Below the pieces are notes generated by a model. It saw only the letters and a list, made by a program, of their open reading frames with translations. It made no database searches and had not been told where the DNA came from. A DNA stretch of 64,000 nucleotides from Roseburia faecis (GTDB lineage: Bacteria; Bacillota; Clostridia; Lachnospirales; Lachnospiraceae): assembly GCF_001406815.1 (NCBI RefSeq), contig NZ_CVRR01000007.1, forward strand, positions 31,128 through 95,127. Direction: 5' to 3'. The translations under genes were made by a program, and so were the position numbers. The first letter of the stretch is position 1. Every line of letters begins with the position of its first letter. This document shows, one piece after another, positions 1 to 8,536 of the stretch.

Positions 1-91
1 TCTCAGAGAAAGAGAAGGACGGTTCCGTCAAAAGAATTCTCCCAAAAGGAGAATCTGAAAGAAATGGCTTTCAAAAAGGAATCACTCATTT

Positions 92-97
92 TATAAT
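92..97 (+). promoter_or_regulatory. -10 box for the SseB-domain gene
   Basis: A perfect TATAAT lies about 30 bases before the start codon of the first gene. No convincing -35 is seen at the right distance. A short inverted repeat (GAATTCTCCCAAAAGGAGAATCT) sits upstream at about 33-56 and may be the terminator of a gene outside the window. Confidence 0.45.
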
Positions 98-127
98 AGA
101 ATGAACAGACAAGAGAGGATACAAAAT

Positions 128-550
128 ATGGACAAGAAAAATGAATATCAGGATGAGGGATTAAGGGGCAACGAAAAAATCGAAGAAGCCATTTTTTTAC
201 TTCAAAAAGAACCTTCACAGGAACAGCTTGCGCATACATTGACCGTAATTCGCAGACGGATGCAGGAGGGGGGACAACTGATCGTTGCCGTGGAACCGGA
301 CCCGGCACAGGCGCAAATGAAGTTACAGACAGTGAGGACTCCGGACGGTAAAATCTGGTGGTCGGCATTTACCAGTTTTGAGGAAGAATTAAAAGGTGCA
401 GATCAGGTGAAGTCGACATTTTTGTCAGAGATCGGCAGGATGTTTGAAGCAGCACTTACTGTGCCGGAGATTGCAGGGATTATTATCAATCCCTGGAACC
501 GGACAATCATGCTGGATAAACATCTGATCCGGATTATTATGCCGGACTGA
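128..550 (+). CDS. SseB N-terminal domain protein
   Basis: A small soluble protein of 140 residues. The C-terminal stretch (AGIIINPWNRTIMLDK) is the recognisable SseB-type motif and is very like the one in the larger SseB protein at 41900-42865 (SGIVINPFTQNLIFKR). SseB-type domains are common in Firmicutes, but their molecular role is poorly known. The reading frame stays open back to an ATG at 101. I chose 128 because AGAGGA lies about nine bases before it, and the upstream ATG has no ribosome site. The gene stands alone after a TATAAT box, and no partner is evident downstream. Confidence 0.7.
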   Translation: MDKKNEYQDEGLRGNEKIEEAIFLLQKEPSQEQLAHTLTVIRRRMQEGGQLIVAVEPDPAQAQMKLQTVRTPDGKIWWSAFTSFEEELKGADQVKSTFLSEIGRMFEAALTVPEIAGIIINPWNRTIMLDKHLIRIIMPD

Positions 551-575
551 AAATTTTCATATTTTTCGTAACTAT

Positions 576-770
576 ATGCAATACGATTCGAAAAGAATAG
601 TGATACTATCGGGGAAACAGTATGTTCAGACCAATGAGAAGAAAGAAAAGGGAATCAGCACAGAGACAGCAAAACAATTATTGCTTCATGAGCGGCGTAA
701 CAGTCGGATCAATATAGAGCTTACCGATCCGGAGGCGGGTGTGACATTTTCTCGTATGAGACAAAATTAA
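576..770 (+). CDS. Doubtful small ORF, unknown
   Basis: An open frame of 64 codons between the SseB gene and a small membrane protein. The product would be charged and soluble, with no signal peptide, membrane segment or motif I recognise. No ribosome site precedes the ATG, which argues against translation or suggests it is a remnant whose real start was lost. It is listed because no other gene occupies these bases. Confidence 0.25.
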   Translation: MQYDSKRIVILSGKQYVQTNEKKEKGISTETAKQLLLHERRNSRINIELTDPEAGVTFSRMRQN

Positions 771-781
771 GGAGGTATACA

Positions 782-1165
782 ATGAGGATGATGGTTATGA
801 TAATCTATCTATTATTTTTAATATGCATGATCGTTTATTATGGAAAAATGATGTATAGAAATTATCAAAAAGAACTTCCTTTAGGATATGGGCAAAATAA
901 AATCGTGTATTTTATGATCCTGCTATGTATCATAATCGGTCAATACACCATTCCTTCTGCTTGGGGCCGACTGAGTGTAATTTTAATATTCGGAGTTGCA
1001 TTCTTTTTGATCTATGCAATGATTGGTCTCCATAATAGAAAGAATCATTCCGGAGAATTATTTCGCTTATATCAAAAAGAAGTCACCACAGCAAAGAGGT
1101 GTATCATCATAGGCACAGGAGTTGTTGTAGTTGCTTTATTTTTGGTCTGTTTTATAAAAAAATAA
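782..1165 (+). CDS. Small integral membrane protein, unknown
   Basis: A 127-residue protein with four predicted hydrophobic segments, at about residues 3-20, 42-58, 62-80 and 105-124. Short basic loops (KMMYRNYQK, HNRKN) separate them. GGAGG sits seven bases before the ATG, so expression is likely. I do not recognise a family. It ends just before the remains of a histidine kinase gene on the other strand, so it may be the last intact gene before a rearranged stretch. Confidence 0.55.
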   Translation: MRMMVMIIYLLFLICMIVYYGKMMYRNYQKELPLGYGQNKIVYFMILLCIIIGQYTIPSAWGRLSVILIFGVAFFLIYAMIGLHNRKNHSGELFRLYQKEVTTAKRCIIIGTGVVVVALFLVCFIKK

Positions 1166-1202
1166 ACTAAATCGGCCTCCGGATGACAAGCCTCCCCGCT
1201 TC

Positions 1203-1705
1203 TTAAGCGGCATCCATCTGCCCGTGCATCTGCTGCACCAGCGCCCGTGCTATGGAAAGCCCAAGTCCGGTCGGTCATGGTAATGTCCGGCGTGATCCGG
1301 TGTCTTTTGAGCACCGCATACATTGCGGCAATGCTTCCCTCTAAAATGCGATTTACCGACACTTCCTGCAAGGATTGTGCCAAAGGCACAGACAGGACAA
1401 CCGAATACCGGAACAGTTCTTCCGTCAGTTGTGTCATCACCTTTGTGCGTTCCCGGATGATGGCAACATACTGGCGGGAGACAGCAGATAACGGTTCCTT
1501 TTCCAAAAGTTCCAGGTAGCCGCAGATGGCAGTCAGCGGTGTGCGTAGATCGTGGGAAATGCTCGTGATGGCAGCCTGCAGCTGGGTGTTTCCCTGTTTA
1601 AAACAATGCTGCATGGCACGGAGCTGTTCCAGGGATTGGTTGAGCGTATCCGCCAGAAGACACAAATCTTTATCCCGGCAGGAAAGTGTAATCGGTTTAT
1701 CAAAT
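1203..1705 (-). pseudogene. Sensor histidine kinase, decayed
   Basis: On the minus strand a VanS-like kinase can be read: a linker (LADTLNQSLEQLR) followed by the phosphoacceptor helix SISHDLRTPLTAICGYLELL. Near 1268-1274 the frame breaks. The next recognisable kinase piece is the ATP-lid motif TGLGLSIARAL, followed by VQQMHGQMDAA and a stop at 1203. The N and G1 boxes of the ATPase domain, which should lie between, are missing, so an internal deletion of roughly 200 bases or more removed the catalytic core. The 5' end, with its sensor and membrane helices, is also gone: the homology runs out near 1700, where a polyferredoxin gene on the opposite strand begins. It cannot make an active kinase. 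Confidence 0.8.
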
Positions 1706-2199
1706 ATGGAATTCTTTTGGTTTTCGTTATTCTGCTTCCTATATTGGTGACGAACCAGCTGGGAATGGGGGACCCATTTTTTTGCAAATACCTCTGTCCA
1801 CAGGGAGTATTAGAGGGGGCACTTCCACTTTCGATTGCAAATGCAGGCATCCGTGCGGCATTGGGAAAGCTGTTTACATGGAAGGCCGGAATACTGGTTG
1901 CGGTCGTGTTGTTAAGCCTTATGTTTTATCGCCCGTTCTGCAAATGGATCTGTCCGCTTGGCGCAGTCTATGCGCTTTTTAATAAAGTATCTCTTTTACA
2001 GATGCATATAGATACCGGTAAATGTGTATCTTGCGGCAAATGTGCCGGTGTCTGTAAAATGGATGTGGATGTGGTCCGGCATCCAAATCATACGGAATGT
2101 ATACGCTGCGGAGCATGTGTGAAGGAATGTCCGGTAGAAGCAATCAGTTATAAGTATGGATTTGCGGAAAAATCAAAAAAGAAGAAGGAGAATAATTAA
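1693..2199 (+). pseudogene. NapH/YccM-type polyferredoxin, 5'-truncated
   Basis: The readable part begins in a membrane helix (FIKYGILLVFVILLP). It continues through two CxxxCP motifs (CKYLCPQG and CKWICPLG), typical of NapH/RnfB-associated membrane ferredoxins, and ends with two classical 4Fe-4S motifs (CVSCGKCAGVC and CIRCGACVKEC) and a lysine-rich tail. Full-length relatives carry more N-terminal membrane helices. Here they are replaced by antisense histidine kinase sequence, so the frame upstream of about 1690 is not native. The product would pass electrons across or along the membrane, probably to the thioredoxin-fold lipoprotein that follows. A chimeric product starting at an internal codon cannot be excluded. 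Confidence 0.7.
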
Positions 2200-2200
2200 A

Positions 2201-3094
2201 ATGAAAAAACTTACAGGAATATTACTGGTTATGACTATGGTATTTGGACTTACTGCTTGTGGCAATGCCTCGAAAAAAGGAAGCAATGTGACGGAAACAC
2301 AGGCACAGTCTGCGGAAGATACAGGGGCTGGTAATGCAGAACTCAACAAACTGTACGAAAAGGAAAATGCCATTATTGCGAAACATCAGGAATTGTGGAA
2401 TACGGTTTTTAATAACATTGACAAGGAAAAGGCCGCTGGCTCAGGGGAACAAAATTATGGAACGTTTCTGGAGACACAGCTGGATCATGTGAAGGACCAG
2501 TTTTCGGAGGCAGACCTGAAAAAGCTGGATAAGGATATCGAAGAGATTAAGAAAATCGAGGATCAGGTAACGGAACTTACCGCGCAGATGGGAACAGAAA
2601 ATTCCGGCGCCCAAAGCGCGAATGCAGAAACATCCGTCTTTCCGTCTTTTCAGGCGAAGGATCTGGATGGAAATAAGGTGGACAGCAGCATTTTTTCACA
2701 GAATGCGGTAACGGTTGTTAATTTCTGGTTTAATGGATGCACGCCATGTGTGGAGGAACTTCCGGCACTCAACAAATTAAATGAAGAACTGAAGGCAAAG
2801 GGCGGTCAGGTCATTGGCGTAAACACGGATTCACTCGATGGTAACAAAGAGGGAATTGCGGAAGCAAAAAGCATCCTGAAAAAACAGGGGGCAGACTATA
2901 CCAACCTTTCCCTTGATTCGGACAGTGAGGCCGGTAAATACGCAACAAATATTATGGCATTTCCAACGACAGTTCTCGTTGACCGTAATGGCAACATTGT
3001 CGGAGATCCGATCATGGGCGGAATCACGAGTGATGAAGTCTACAAAAAGGTGACAGCTGCGATTGACCAGATCTTAGAGAAGGATAAGCAGTAA
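2201..3094 (+). CDS. TlpA/ResA-like thioredoxin-fold lipoprotein
   Basis: A 297-residue secreted lipoprotein. It has a lipoprotein signal peptide with the lipobox LTAC, a helical charged spacer (about residues 30-140), then a TlpA-type thioredoxin domain with the redox motif CTPC at residues 180-183 and a cis-proline segment (AFPTTVLVD). It probably reduces or exchanges disulfides outside the membrane, drawing electrons from the polyferredoxin encoded directly upstream. This gene pair is common in Lachnospiraceae. The start at 2201 is supported by GAAGGAG about ten bases upstream; an in-frame ATG at 2156 lies inside the upstream gene and would spoil the signal peptide. Because the upstream partner is truncated, this gene may now lack its electron donor. 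Confidence 0.85.
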   Translation: MKKLTGILLVMTMVFGLTACGNASKKGSNVTETQAQSAEDTGAGNAELNKLYEKENAIIAKHQELWNTVFNNIDKEKAAGSGEQNYGTFLETQLDHVKDQFSEADLKKLDKDIEEIKKIEDQVTELTAQMGTENSGAQSANAETSVFPSFQAKDLDGNKVDSSIFSQNAVTVVNFWFNGCTPCVEELPALNKLNEELKAKGGQVIGVNTDSLDGNKEGIAEAKSILKKQGADYTNLSLDSDSEAGKYATNIMAFPTTVLVDRNGNIVGDPIMGGITSDEVYKKVTAAIDQILEKDKQ

Positions 3095-3135
3095 GATGGA
3101 TACGGATAGGGTGGTAACTTTAAAAGGAGAATCCA

Positions 3136-3630
3136 ATGGAATATGAACACATTGTCCATTCGTTTGAACCGGTGTACGACAAAGCTTCCGAAATTCTCAT
3201 ATTAGGAACCCTGCCGTCCGTCAAATCAAGGGAAAACAATTTTTATTACGGGCACAAACAGAACCGTTTCTGGAAAGTGCTTGCAACACTTTTAAAGGAG
3301 CCGGTTCCAGATACAATTGAGGAGAAAAAAGCAATGCTGCTTGCCCGCCGGATTGCCCTGTGGGATGTGATCCAAAGCTGTGACATCAAAGGCTCAAGTG
3401 ACAGCAGTATTAAAAATGTACAGCCGACGGATATTGGCATGATTCTGGAAAAAACGAACATAACACGTATTTATGCAAACGGAAACAAGGCAGGACAGCT
3501 TTATAAAAGGTACCAGTTTCCGGTCACGGGGATCGAAGCGATGGTGCTTCCATCCACAAGTCCGGCAAATGCCGCGTGGTCGCTGGAACGGCTGTGTGAG
3601 GCGTGGCATGTGATTCTGGAACAAGGATAA
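3136..3630 (+). CDS. DNA-deoxyinosine glycosylase (UDG superfamily)
   Basis: A 164-residue enzyme of the uracil-DNA glycosylase superfamily, most like the hypoxanthine/deoxyinosine glycosylase branch. The N-terminal block (SFEPVYDKASEILILGTLPS) and the following YYGHKQNRFWKVLATLL match the family signature. LPSTSPANA near residue 138 is the second conserved block (motif 2). It would remove deaminated adenine from DNA as the first step of base excision repair. AAAGGAG lies nine bases before the ATG. It is followed by its own terminator and stands apart from its neighbours. Confidence 0.85.
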   Translation: MEYEHIVHSFEPVYDKASEILILGTLPSVKSRENNFYYGHKQNRFWKVLATLLKEPVPDTIEEKKAMLLARRIALWDVIQSCDIKGSSDSSIKNVQPTDIGMILEKTNITRIYANGNKAGQLYKRYQFPVTGIEAMVLPSTSPANAAWSLERLCEAWHVILEQG

Positions 3631-3649
3631 CAGAGCCTTTTATAAAAGA

Positions 3650-3690
3650 TTTAAAAAGCCATCTTTGTAAAGAAAGATGGCTTTTTTTAG
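3650..3690 (+). terminator. Rho-independent terminator
   Basis: The stem AAAAAGCCATCTTT / AAAGATGGCTTTTTTT, with a short loop and a T tract, ends the glycosylase transcript. Confidence 0.85.
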
Positions 3691-3819
3691 TACAAATCAA
3701 CGGCAAAGTGACGAAATGGCAAAGAAAAAATATGAAAAAATTGAACAAATAACGGAAAAATATGAAAATTTTTAATGTGAACCAAAAAATATTCTATAGT
3801 TTATGAGATAAAAATCCCG

Positions 3820-3825
3820 TATACT
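3820..3825 (+). promoter_or_regulatory. -10 box of the mgl promoter
   Basis: TATACT lies 36 bases before mglB in an AT-rich stretch. The -35 region is weak, as expected for a promoter needing an activator such as the AraC-type regulator encoded downstream at 8537. Confidence 0.5.
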
Positions 3826-3860
3826 AGCATTACAAACAAAACAAGAAGGGGGAAATTCTT

Positions 3861-5156
3861 ATGAAAAAGAAAATTGTTGCAATTATGATGATGGCGGTAC
3901 TTGCACTTTCAACCGCAGCATGCGGAGCCGATGGGGGAAACAACGGCGGTGGCACACAGGCAGGCAATACAGGGGGAGGCACTTCTACCTCAACTGTCGC
4001 AAACAAGGATAAACCTTTGGTATGGTTTAACCGTCAGCCGTCAAACAGTTCTACAGGAGAACTCGATATGACAGCACTCAATTTTAACAAAGATACTTAT
4101 TATGTAGGGTTTGATGCAAATCAGGGTGCAGAACTTCAGGGTACCATGGTAAAAGATTACATCGAGAAAAATATTGACAAGATTGACCGTAACGGAGATG
4201 GCGTGATCGGCTATGTTTTAGCAATCGGTGATATCGGTCACAATGATTCCATTGCCCGTACAAGAGGTGTCAGAAAAGCACTTGGAACAGCAGTGGATAA
4301 AAACGGCGAGGCAGACAGTGCACCGGCAGGAACCAATACCGATGGAAAAGCATCACAGGTTCAGGACGGAAGCATTGAAGTAGGTGGAAAAACCTATGTG
4401 ATCCGTGAACTTGCTTCCCAGGAAATGAAAAACTCAGCAGGTGCTACATGGGATGCAGCAACAGCCGGCAATGCGATTGGTACATGGTCATCTTCTTTCG
4501 GGGATTCCATTGATGTCGTTGTATCCAACAATGATGGAATGGGAATGTCAATGTTTAATGCATGGTCAAAGGATAACGGTGTACCGACATTCGGATATGA
4601 TGCAAACAGCGATGCAGTTGCAGCAATTGCAGAAGGCTACGGTGGAACGATCAGCCAGCATGCAGACGTACAGGCATACCTGACACTGCGTGTTCTTAGA
4701 AATGCACTGGATGGTGTAGATGTTGACACGGGTATCGGAACTGCAGACGATGCAGGAAATGTATTAAGCAGTGACGTTTATGTATACAAAGAAGACGAGA
4801 GATCTTACTATTCCCTGAACGTGGCAGTAACTGCTGATAATTACAAAGATTTTACAGATTCTACCGTTGTATGGGAACCGGTATCCAAGCAGTTAGATGC
4901 ATCTGCCCATCCGACAAAGAAGGTATGGCTGAATATTTACAATGCTTCTGATAACTTCTTAAGTTCTACCTATCAGCCGCTGTTACAGAAGTATGATGAC
5001 CTTTTAAATCTGGATGTTGAGTACATTGGTGGTGACGGACAGACAGAGTCTAATATCACAAACCGTCTGGGCAATCCGGGACAGTACGATGCTTTTGCCA
5101 TCAACATGGTGAAAACAGATAATGCAGCTTCTTACACAGCTCTTTTAAATCAGTAA
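3861..5156 (+). CDS. mglB: Galactose/glucose-type ABC substrate-binding lipoprotein MglB
   Basis: An extracellular sugar-binding lipoprotein of the type-1 periplasmic fold, feeding the MglAC importer. The signal peptide ends at the lipobox STAAC (C21), followed by a Gly/Thr linker. The EF-hand-like calcium loop DRNGDGVIGYVL, typical of MglB, is present at about residues 112-123. At 431 residues it is about 100 longer than E. coli MglB; the extra residues sit in inserts, including one at about 150-185. It is the first gene of mglBAC, with an excellent ribosome site (AAGGGGG). A strong hairpin downstream of it would favour high MglB levels relative to MglA and MglC. The true sugar could be galactose, glucose or a methyl-galactoside. 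Confidence 0.92.
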   Translation: MKKKIVAIMMMAVLALSTAACGADGGNNGGGTQAGNTGGGTSTSTVANKDKPLVWFNRQPSNSSTGELDMTALNFNKDTYYVGFDANQGAELQGTMVKDYIEKNIDKIDRNGDGVIGYVLAIGDIGHNDSIARTRGVRKALGTAVDKNGEADSAPAGTNTDGKASQVQDGSIEVGGKTYVIRELASQEMKNSAGATWDAATAGNAIGTWSSSFGDSIDVVVSNNDGMGMSMFNAWSKDNGVPTFGYDANSDAVAAIAEGYGGTISQHADVQAYLTLRVLRNALDGVDVDTGIGTADDAGNVLSSDVYVYKEDERSYYSLNVAVTADNYKDFTDSTVVWEPVSKQLDASAHPTKKVWLNIYNASDNFLSSTYQPLLQKYDDLLNLDVEYIGGDGQTESNITNRLGNPGQYDAFAINMVKTDNAASYTALLNQ

Positions 5157-5167
5157 AACAACTTAAC

Positions 5168-5199
5168 TTCGGGGGGAGAAATGCGGTTCTCTCCCCGAA
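5168..5199 (+). promoter_or_regulatory. Intercistronic hairpin between mglB and mglA
   Basis: A 13-base-pair stem (TTCGGGGGGAGAA / TTCTCTCCCCGAA) with a 6-base loop and no long T tract. Such hairpins after a binding-protein gene usually stabilise the upstream mRNA or partly stop transcription, raising the binding protein over the transporter subunits. Confidence 0.7.
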
Positions 5200-5223
5200 A
5201 ACAAAAGGATAGGAGCGGATAGT

Positions 5224-6732
5224 ATGGGGGATCAGAGCAAAGATATTATCTTATCGATACGTGGCATGAGTAAATCATTTGGCCGCAACAGAGTACTTGA
5301 TCATATCAACCTTGATGTGAGAAAAGGAACAGTTATGGGACTTATGGGAGAAAATGGTGCCGGTAAGTCAACAATGATGAAATGTCTTTTTGGAACTTAT
5401 CAGAAAGACGAAGGAACTATATACCTTGACGGAAAAGAAGTGAATTTTTCCGGTCCGAAGGATGCACTTGAAAATGGGATTGCAATGGTGCATCAGGAGT
5501 TAAACCAGTGTCTGGAGAGAAATGTTGTGGATAATCTCTTTCTTGGCAGATACCCGGTAAATTCCCTTGGGATGATCGATGAGGGAAGAATGAAAAATGA
5601 AGCCTCGGAATTATTCCGGAAACTGGGAATGACGGTAAATCTGGATCAGCCGATGAGAAATATGTCCGTTTCCCAGCGGCAGATGTGTGAAATTGCAAAG
5701 GCGATCTCATATAATTCGAAAGTAATCGTATTGGATGAGCCAACATCATCACTTACCGTACAGGAAGTGGATAAACTTTTTGATATGATGCGGATGCTTC
5801 GTGACCAGGGCATCTCCCTTATTTATATTTCCCATAAAATGGATGAAATATTTGAGATCTGTGATGATATTTCCGTACTCCGGGATGGAAATCTGGTCAT
5901 GACAAAAAGTGCAAAAGAAACAAATATGAATGAACTGATTACTGCAATGGTAGGCCGTGTGCTGGAAAACCGTTTTCCACCGGTGGATAATCAGCCGAAA
6001 GATGTTATTTTATCAATCCAGCATTTGTCCACAAAATATGAGCCGTATTTACAGGATGTTACATTTGATGTCCGTGAAGGGGAGATTTTTGGCTTATATG
6101 GCCTTGTGGGAGCCGGACGGACAGAATTGCTGGAAACCATATTCGGTATCCGCACAAGAGCCGCAGGCCGTGTTTATCTGAACCATAAGCTTATGAATTT
6201 CAGCTGTGCAAAAGAGGCAATGGATTATGGATTCGCGCTTATTACGGAAGAACGGAAGGCAAATGGATTATTCCTGAAAGGGAATCTTACATTTAATACA
6301 ACCATTGCAAATCTTAATGCATATAAAAAAGGCGCGGCACTTTCAGAACCGAAAATGACAAAGGCTACCGCAAATGAAATTAAAGTCATGCATACCAAAT
6401 GTCTGGGACCAAACGATATGATTTCAAGTCTTTCCGGAGGAAACCAGCAGAAGGTTATTTTTGGAAAGTGGCTCGAGCGTGAACCGAAGGTGTTTATGAT
6501 GGATGAACCGACAAGAGGAATTGATGTCGGCGCAAAATATGAAATTTATGACCTGATCATACAGATGGCAAAACAGGGAAAGACCATTATCGTGGTTTCT
6601 TCTGAGATGCCGGAAATCCTTGGTATTACAAACCGGATCGGTGTCATGTCGAACGGACGGCTTGCGGGCATTGTCAATACAAAGGAAACGAATCAGGAAG
6701 AATTACTTCGCCTCAGCGCGAAATATTTATAG
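5224..6732 (+). CDS. mglA: Sugar ABC importer ATPase MglA
   Basis: A 502-residue double ATPase of the sugar-importer type, powering uptake through MglC. The first nucleotide-binding domain has Walker A GENGAGKST (about residue 42), signature VSQRQ and Walker B VIVLDEPTSSL. The second starts near residue 260, has the degenerate Walker A of this family (GLVGAGRTEL), signature LSGGNQQK near residue 403 and FMMDEPTRGIDVG. Length and motifs are normal for MglA/RbsA proteins. It lies 67 bases after mglB, beyond the hairpin, and 15 bases before mglC. Confidence 0.93.
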   Translation: MGDQSKDIILSIRGMSKSFGRNRVLDHINLDVRKGTVMGLMGENGAGKSTMMKCLFGTYQKDEGTIYLDGKEVNFSGPKDALENGIAMVHQELNQCLERNVVDNLFLGRYPVNSLGMIDEGRMKNEASELFRKLGMTVNLDQPMRNMSVSQRQMCEIAKAISYNSKVIVLDEPTSSLTVQEVDKLFDMMRMLRDQGISLIYISHKMDEIFEICDDISVLRDGNLVMTKSAKETNMNELITAMVGRVLENRFPPVDNQPKDVILSIQHLSTKYEPYLQDVTFDVREGEIFGLYGLVGAGRTELLETIFGIRTRAAGRVYLNHKLMNFSCAKEAMDYGFALITEERKANGLFLKGNLTFNTTIANLNAYKKGAALSEPKMTKATANEIKVMHTKCLGPNDMISSLSGGNQQKVIFGKWLEREPKVFMMDEPTRGIDVGAKYEIYDLIIQMAKQGKTIIVVSSEMPEILGITNRIGVMSNGRLAGIVNTKETNQEELLRLSAKYL

Positions 6733-6747
6733 GCAGGGGGGACAGAT

Positions 6748-8394
6748 ATGGCAAATAGCAAGATTCTTACAGCGGAGCAGGAAAAAACACTGCGTCAGCC
6801 GATTGAGGAATATGTCGGAAAAATACAAAAAGAGATTGATGAACTCAGAAAAGATGGTACGGCAAAAGTCATTATGTACCAGAGCAGGATCGAAAACGTA
6901 AAAAGAGATAAAACACTTTCCAAAGGGGAAAAAGATTCTGAGATTGCATCCTGCCAGAAGGAGCTTGAACAGGCAAAAGCGGTAGAGGCACAGAACAAAG
7001 ACCAGATCGCAAAACTGATCGGGAAAGCAGAAAATTATCTCAAAAATAATTTTGACAAGTATTATAATGCAGTTAAGGCAAGTTGTATAGCGGAAAAGGA
7101 ACAGGCACTGCAGGAGCATCAGCAGAAACTTGCAAAGATTGAAAAGGAACACAAAGAAACTCTGGCAAAGACTTCCGCCCAGGCCGAGGTCAAAGAAGAA
7201 AATTATGTATATAAGAACCGTGTTTCCAATGAAAAGATTGAACTGGAAAAAGAGTATCAGAGGATTAAAGACCGGAAGCATGATGCGTACAGTTACAAGT
7301 ATCATCTGATTGATCTGCTCCGGTTGTCCAAATTCACATTTGCAGAAAATCAGGCACAGAAATGGGAAAATTATAAGTATACATTTAACCGGAGAACATT
7401 CCTTTTACAGAATGGACTCTACATCGCGATCATTCTTATTTTTGTTGCGTTATGTATCATAACTCCAATCAAAAAAGGAACGCCGCTTCTTACGTATAAT
7501 AATATTTTAAATATTCTCCAGCAGGCATCGCCTAGAATGTTTTTAGCACTTGGAGTTGCAGGTCTGATCCTTCTTACAGGAACGGATCTTTCCGTTGGAC
7601 GAATGGTTGGTATGGGAATGACAACCGCAACCATTATCATGCATCAGGGTGTAAATACAGGTGGTGTGTTCGGACACATCTTTGATTTTACGAAAGTACC
7701 GACACCGGCAAGAGTCATTCTTGCACTGGTAGCATGTATTGTATTATGTACGTTCTTTACAAGTATAGCCGGATTTTTTACAGCGAAATTCAAGATGCAT
7801 CCGTTTATATCGACCATGGCAAACATGCTTGTCATTTTTGGTCTGGTAACTTATGCGACAAAAGGTGTTTCCTTCGGAGCGATCGAGCCGACCATTCCGA
7901 ATATGGTAATTCCAAAAGTCAATGGATTCCCGACCATCATTCTCTGGGCAGTTGCAGCAATTGTCATTGTATGGTTTATCTGGAACAAAACAACCTTTGG
8001 TAAAAATCTTTATGCAGTCGGAGGAAATCCGGAGGCAGCAGCAGTTTCAGGTATCTCTGTATTTGCAGTAACACTTGGTGCATTTATTATGGCCGGTATC
8101 CTTTACGGATTCGGTTCCTGGCTTGAATGTACCCGAATGGTTGGATCTGGTTCCGCCGCTTATGGACAGGGCTGGGATATGGATGCCATTGCAGCCTGTG
8201 TTGTCGGTGGTGTATCATTTACCGGTGGTATTGGTAAGATTTCCGGTGTTGTTACCGGTGTATGTATCTTTACAGCATTAACATACTCCCTCACAATACT
8301 GGGTATTGATACAAACCTCCAGTTCGTATTCTCAGGTATTATCATCCTTGTTGCAGTAACACTGGATTGTCTGAAATACGTTCAGAAAAAATAA
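6748..8394 (+). CDS. mglC: Sugar ABC permease MglC with N-terminal coiled-coil domain
   Basis: The permease of the sugar importer. The C-terminal 325 residues are a complete MglC/RbsC-type domain: the first membrane helix begins near residue 224 (GLYIAIILIFVALC) and the family signature (GKNLYAVGGNPEAAAVSGI) is at about 415-433. The first 220 residues are unusual. They form a long, highly charged helical region rich in Lys, Glu and Gln, with coiled-coil character and no membrane segment, so they should lie in the cytoplasm. E. coli MglC has only 336 residues. The extension has the same codon use as the rest and no frameshift, so it is a real fusion; its task (oligomerisation, contact with MglA or an EIIA-like partner) is unknown. 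Confidence 0.9.
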   Translation: MANSKILTAEQEKTLRQPIEEYVGKIQKEIDELRKDGTAKVIMYQSRIENVKRDKTLSKGEKDSEIASCQKELEQAKAVEAQNKDQIAKLIGKAENYLKNNFDKYYNAVKASCIAEKEQALQEHQQKLAKIEKEHKETLAKTSAQAEVKEENYVYKNRVSNEKIELEKEYQRIKDRKHDAYSYKYHLIDLLRLSKFTFAENQAQKWENYKYTFNRRTFLLQNGLYIAIILIFVALCIITPIKKGTPLLTYNNILNILQQASPRMFLALGVAGLILLTGTDLSVGRMVGMGMTTATIIMHQGVNTGGVFGHIFDFTKVPTPARVILALVACIVLCTFFTSIAGFFTAKFKMHPFISTMANMLVIFGLVTYATKGVSFGAIEPTIPNMVIPKVNGFPTIILWAVAAIVIVWFIWNKTTFGKNLYAVGGNPEAAAVSGISVFAVTLGAFIMAGILYGFGSWLECTRMVGSGSAAYGQGWDMDAIAACVVGGVSFTGGIGKISGVVTGVCIFTALTYSLTILGIDTNLQFVFSGIIILVAVTLDCLKYVQKK

Positions 8395-8420
8395 AACATA
8401 TACTCTCCTCTATAATGAAA

Positions 8421-8470
8421 AAGCAGGGATGCCGGTGATGCATGAAACATGCAGGGCATCTCTGTTTTAT
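8421..8470 (+). terminator. Terminator of the mglBAC operon
   Basis: The stem CAGGGATGCC / GGCATCTCTG (one G-U pair), with an internal palindromic loop TGCATGAAACATGCA and a following TTTTAT, ends the mgl transcript. Confidence 0.75.
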
Positions 8471-8481
8471 GTTGGAAAGGT

Positions 8482-8510
8482 TTTACTTTATCTGGACAAA
8501 TTGCTATAAT
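8482..8510 (+). promoter_or_regulatory. Promoter of the two-component sensor operon
   Basis: TTTACT (8482-8487), a 17-base spacer and TATAAT (8505-8510) lie 27 bases before the response regulator gene. Confidence 0.6.
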
Positions 8511-8536
8511 AAATAAAATAACATGGGGGAAGAGGT

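Noticed and set aside
1526..1850. Short ORFs on both strands over the kinase/ferredoxin join
   Set aside because: They are out-of-frame readings of the two truncated genes and match no family.
7734..8345. Several 60-90 codon ORFs inside mglC in other frames
   Set aside because: They are shadows of the permease coding sequence without ribosome sites.
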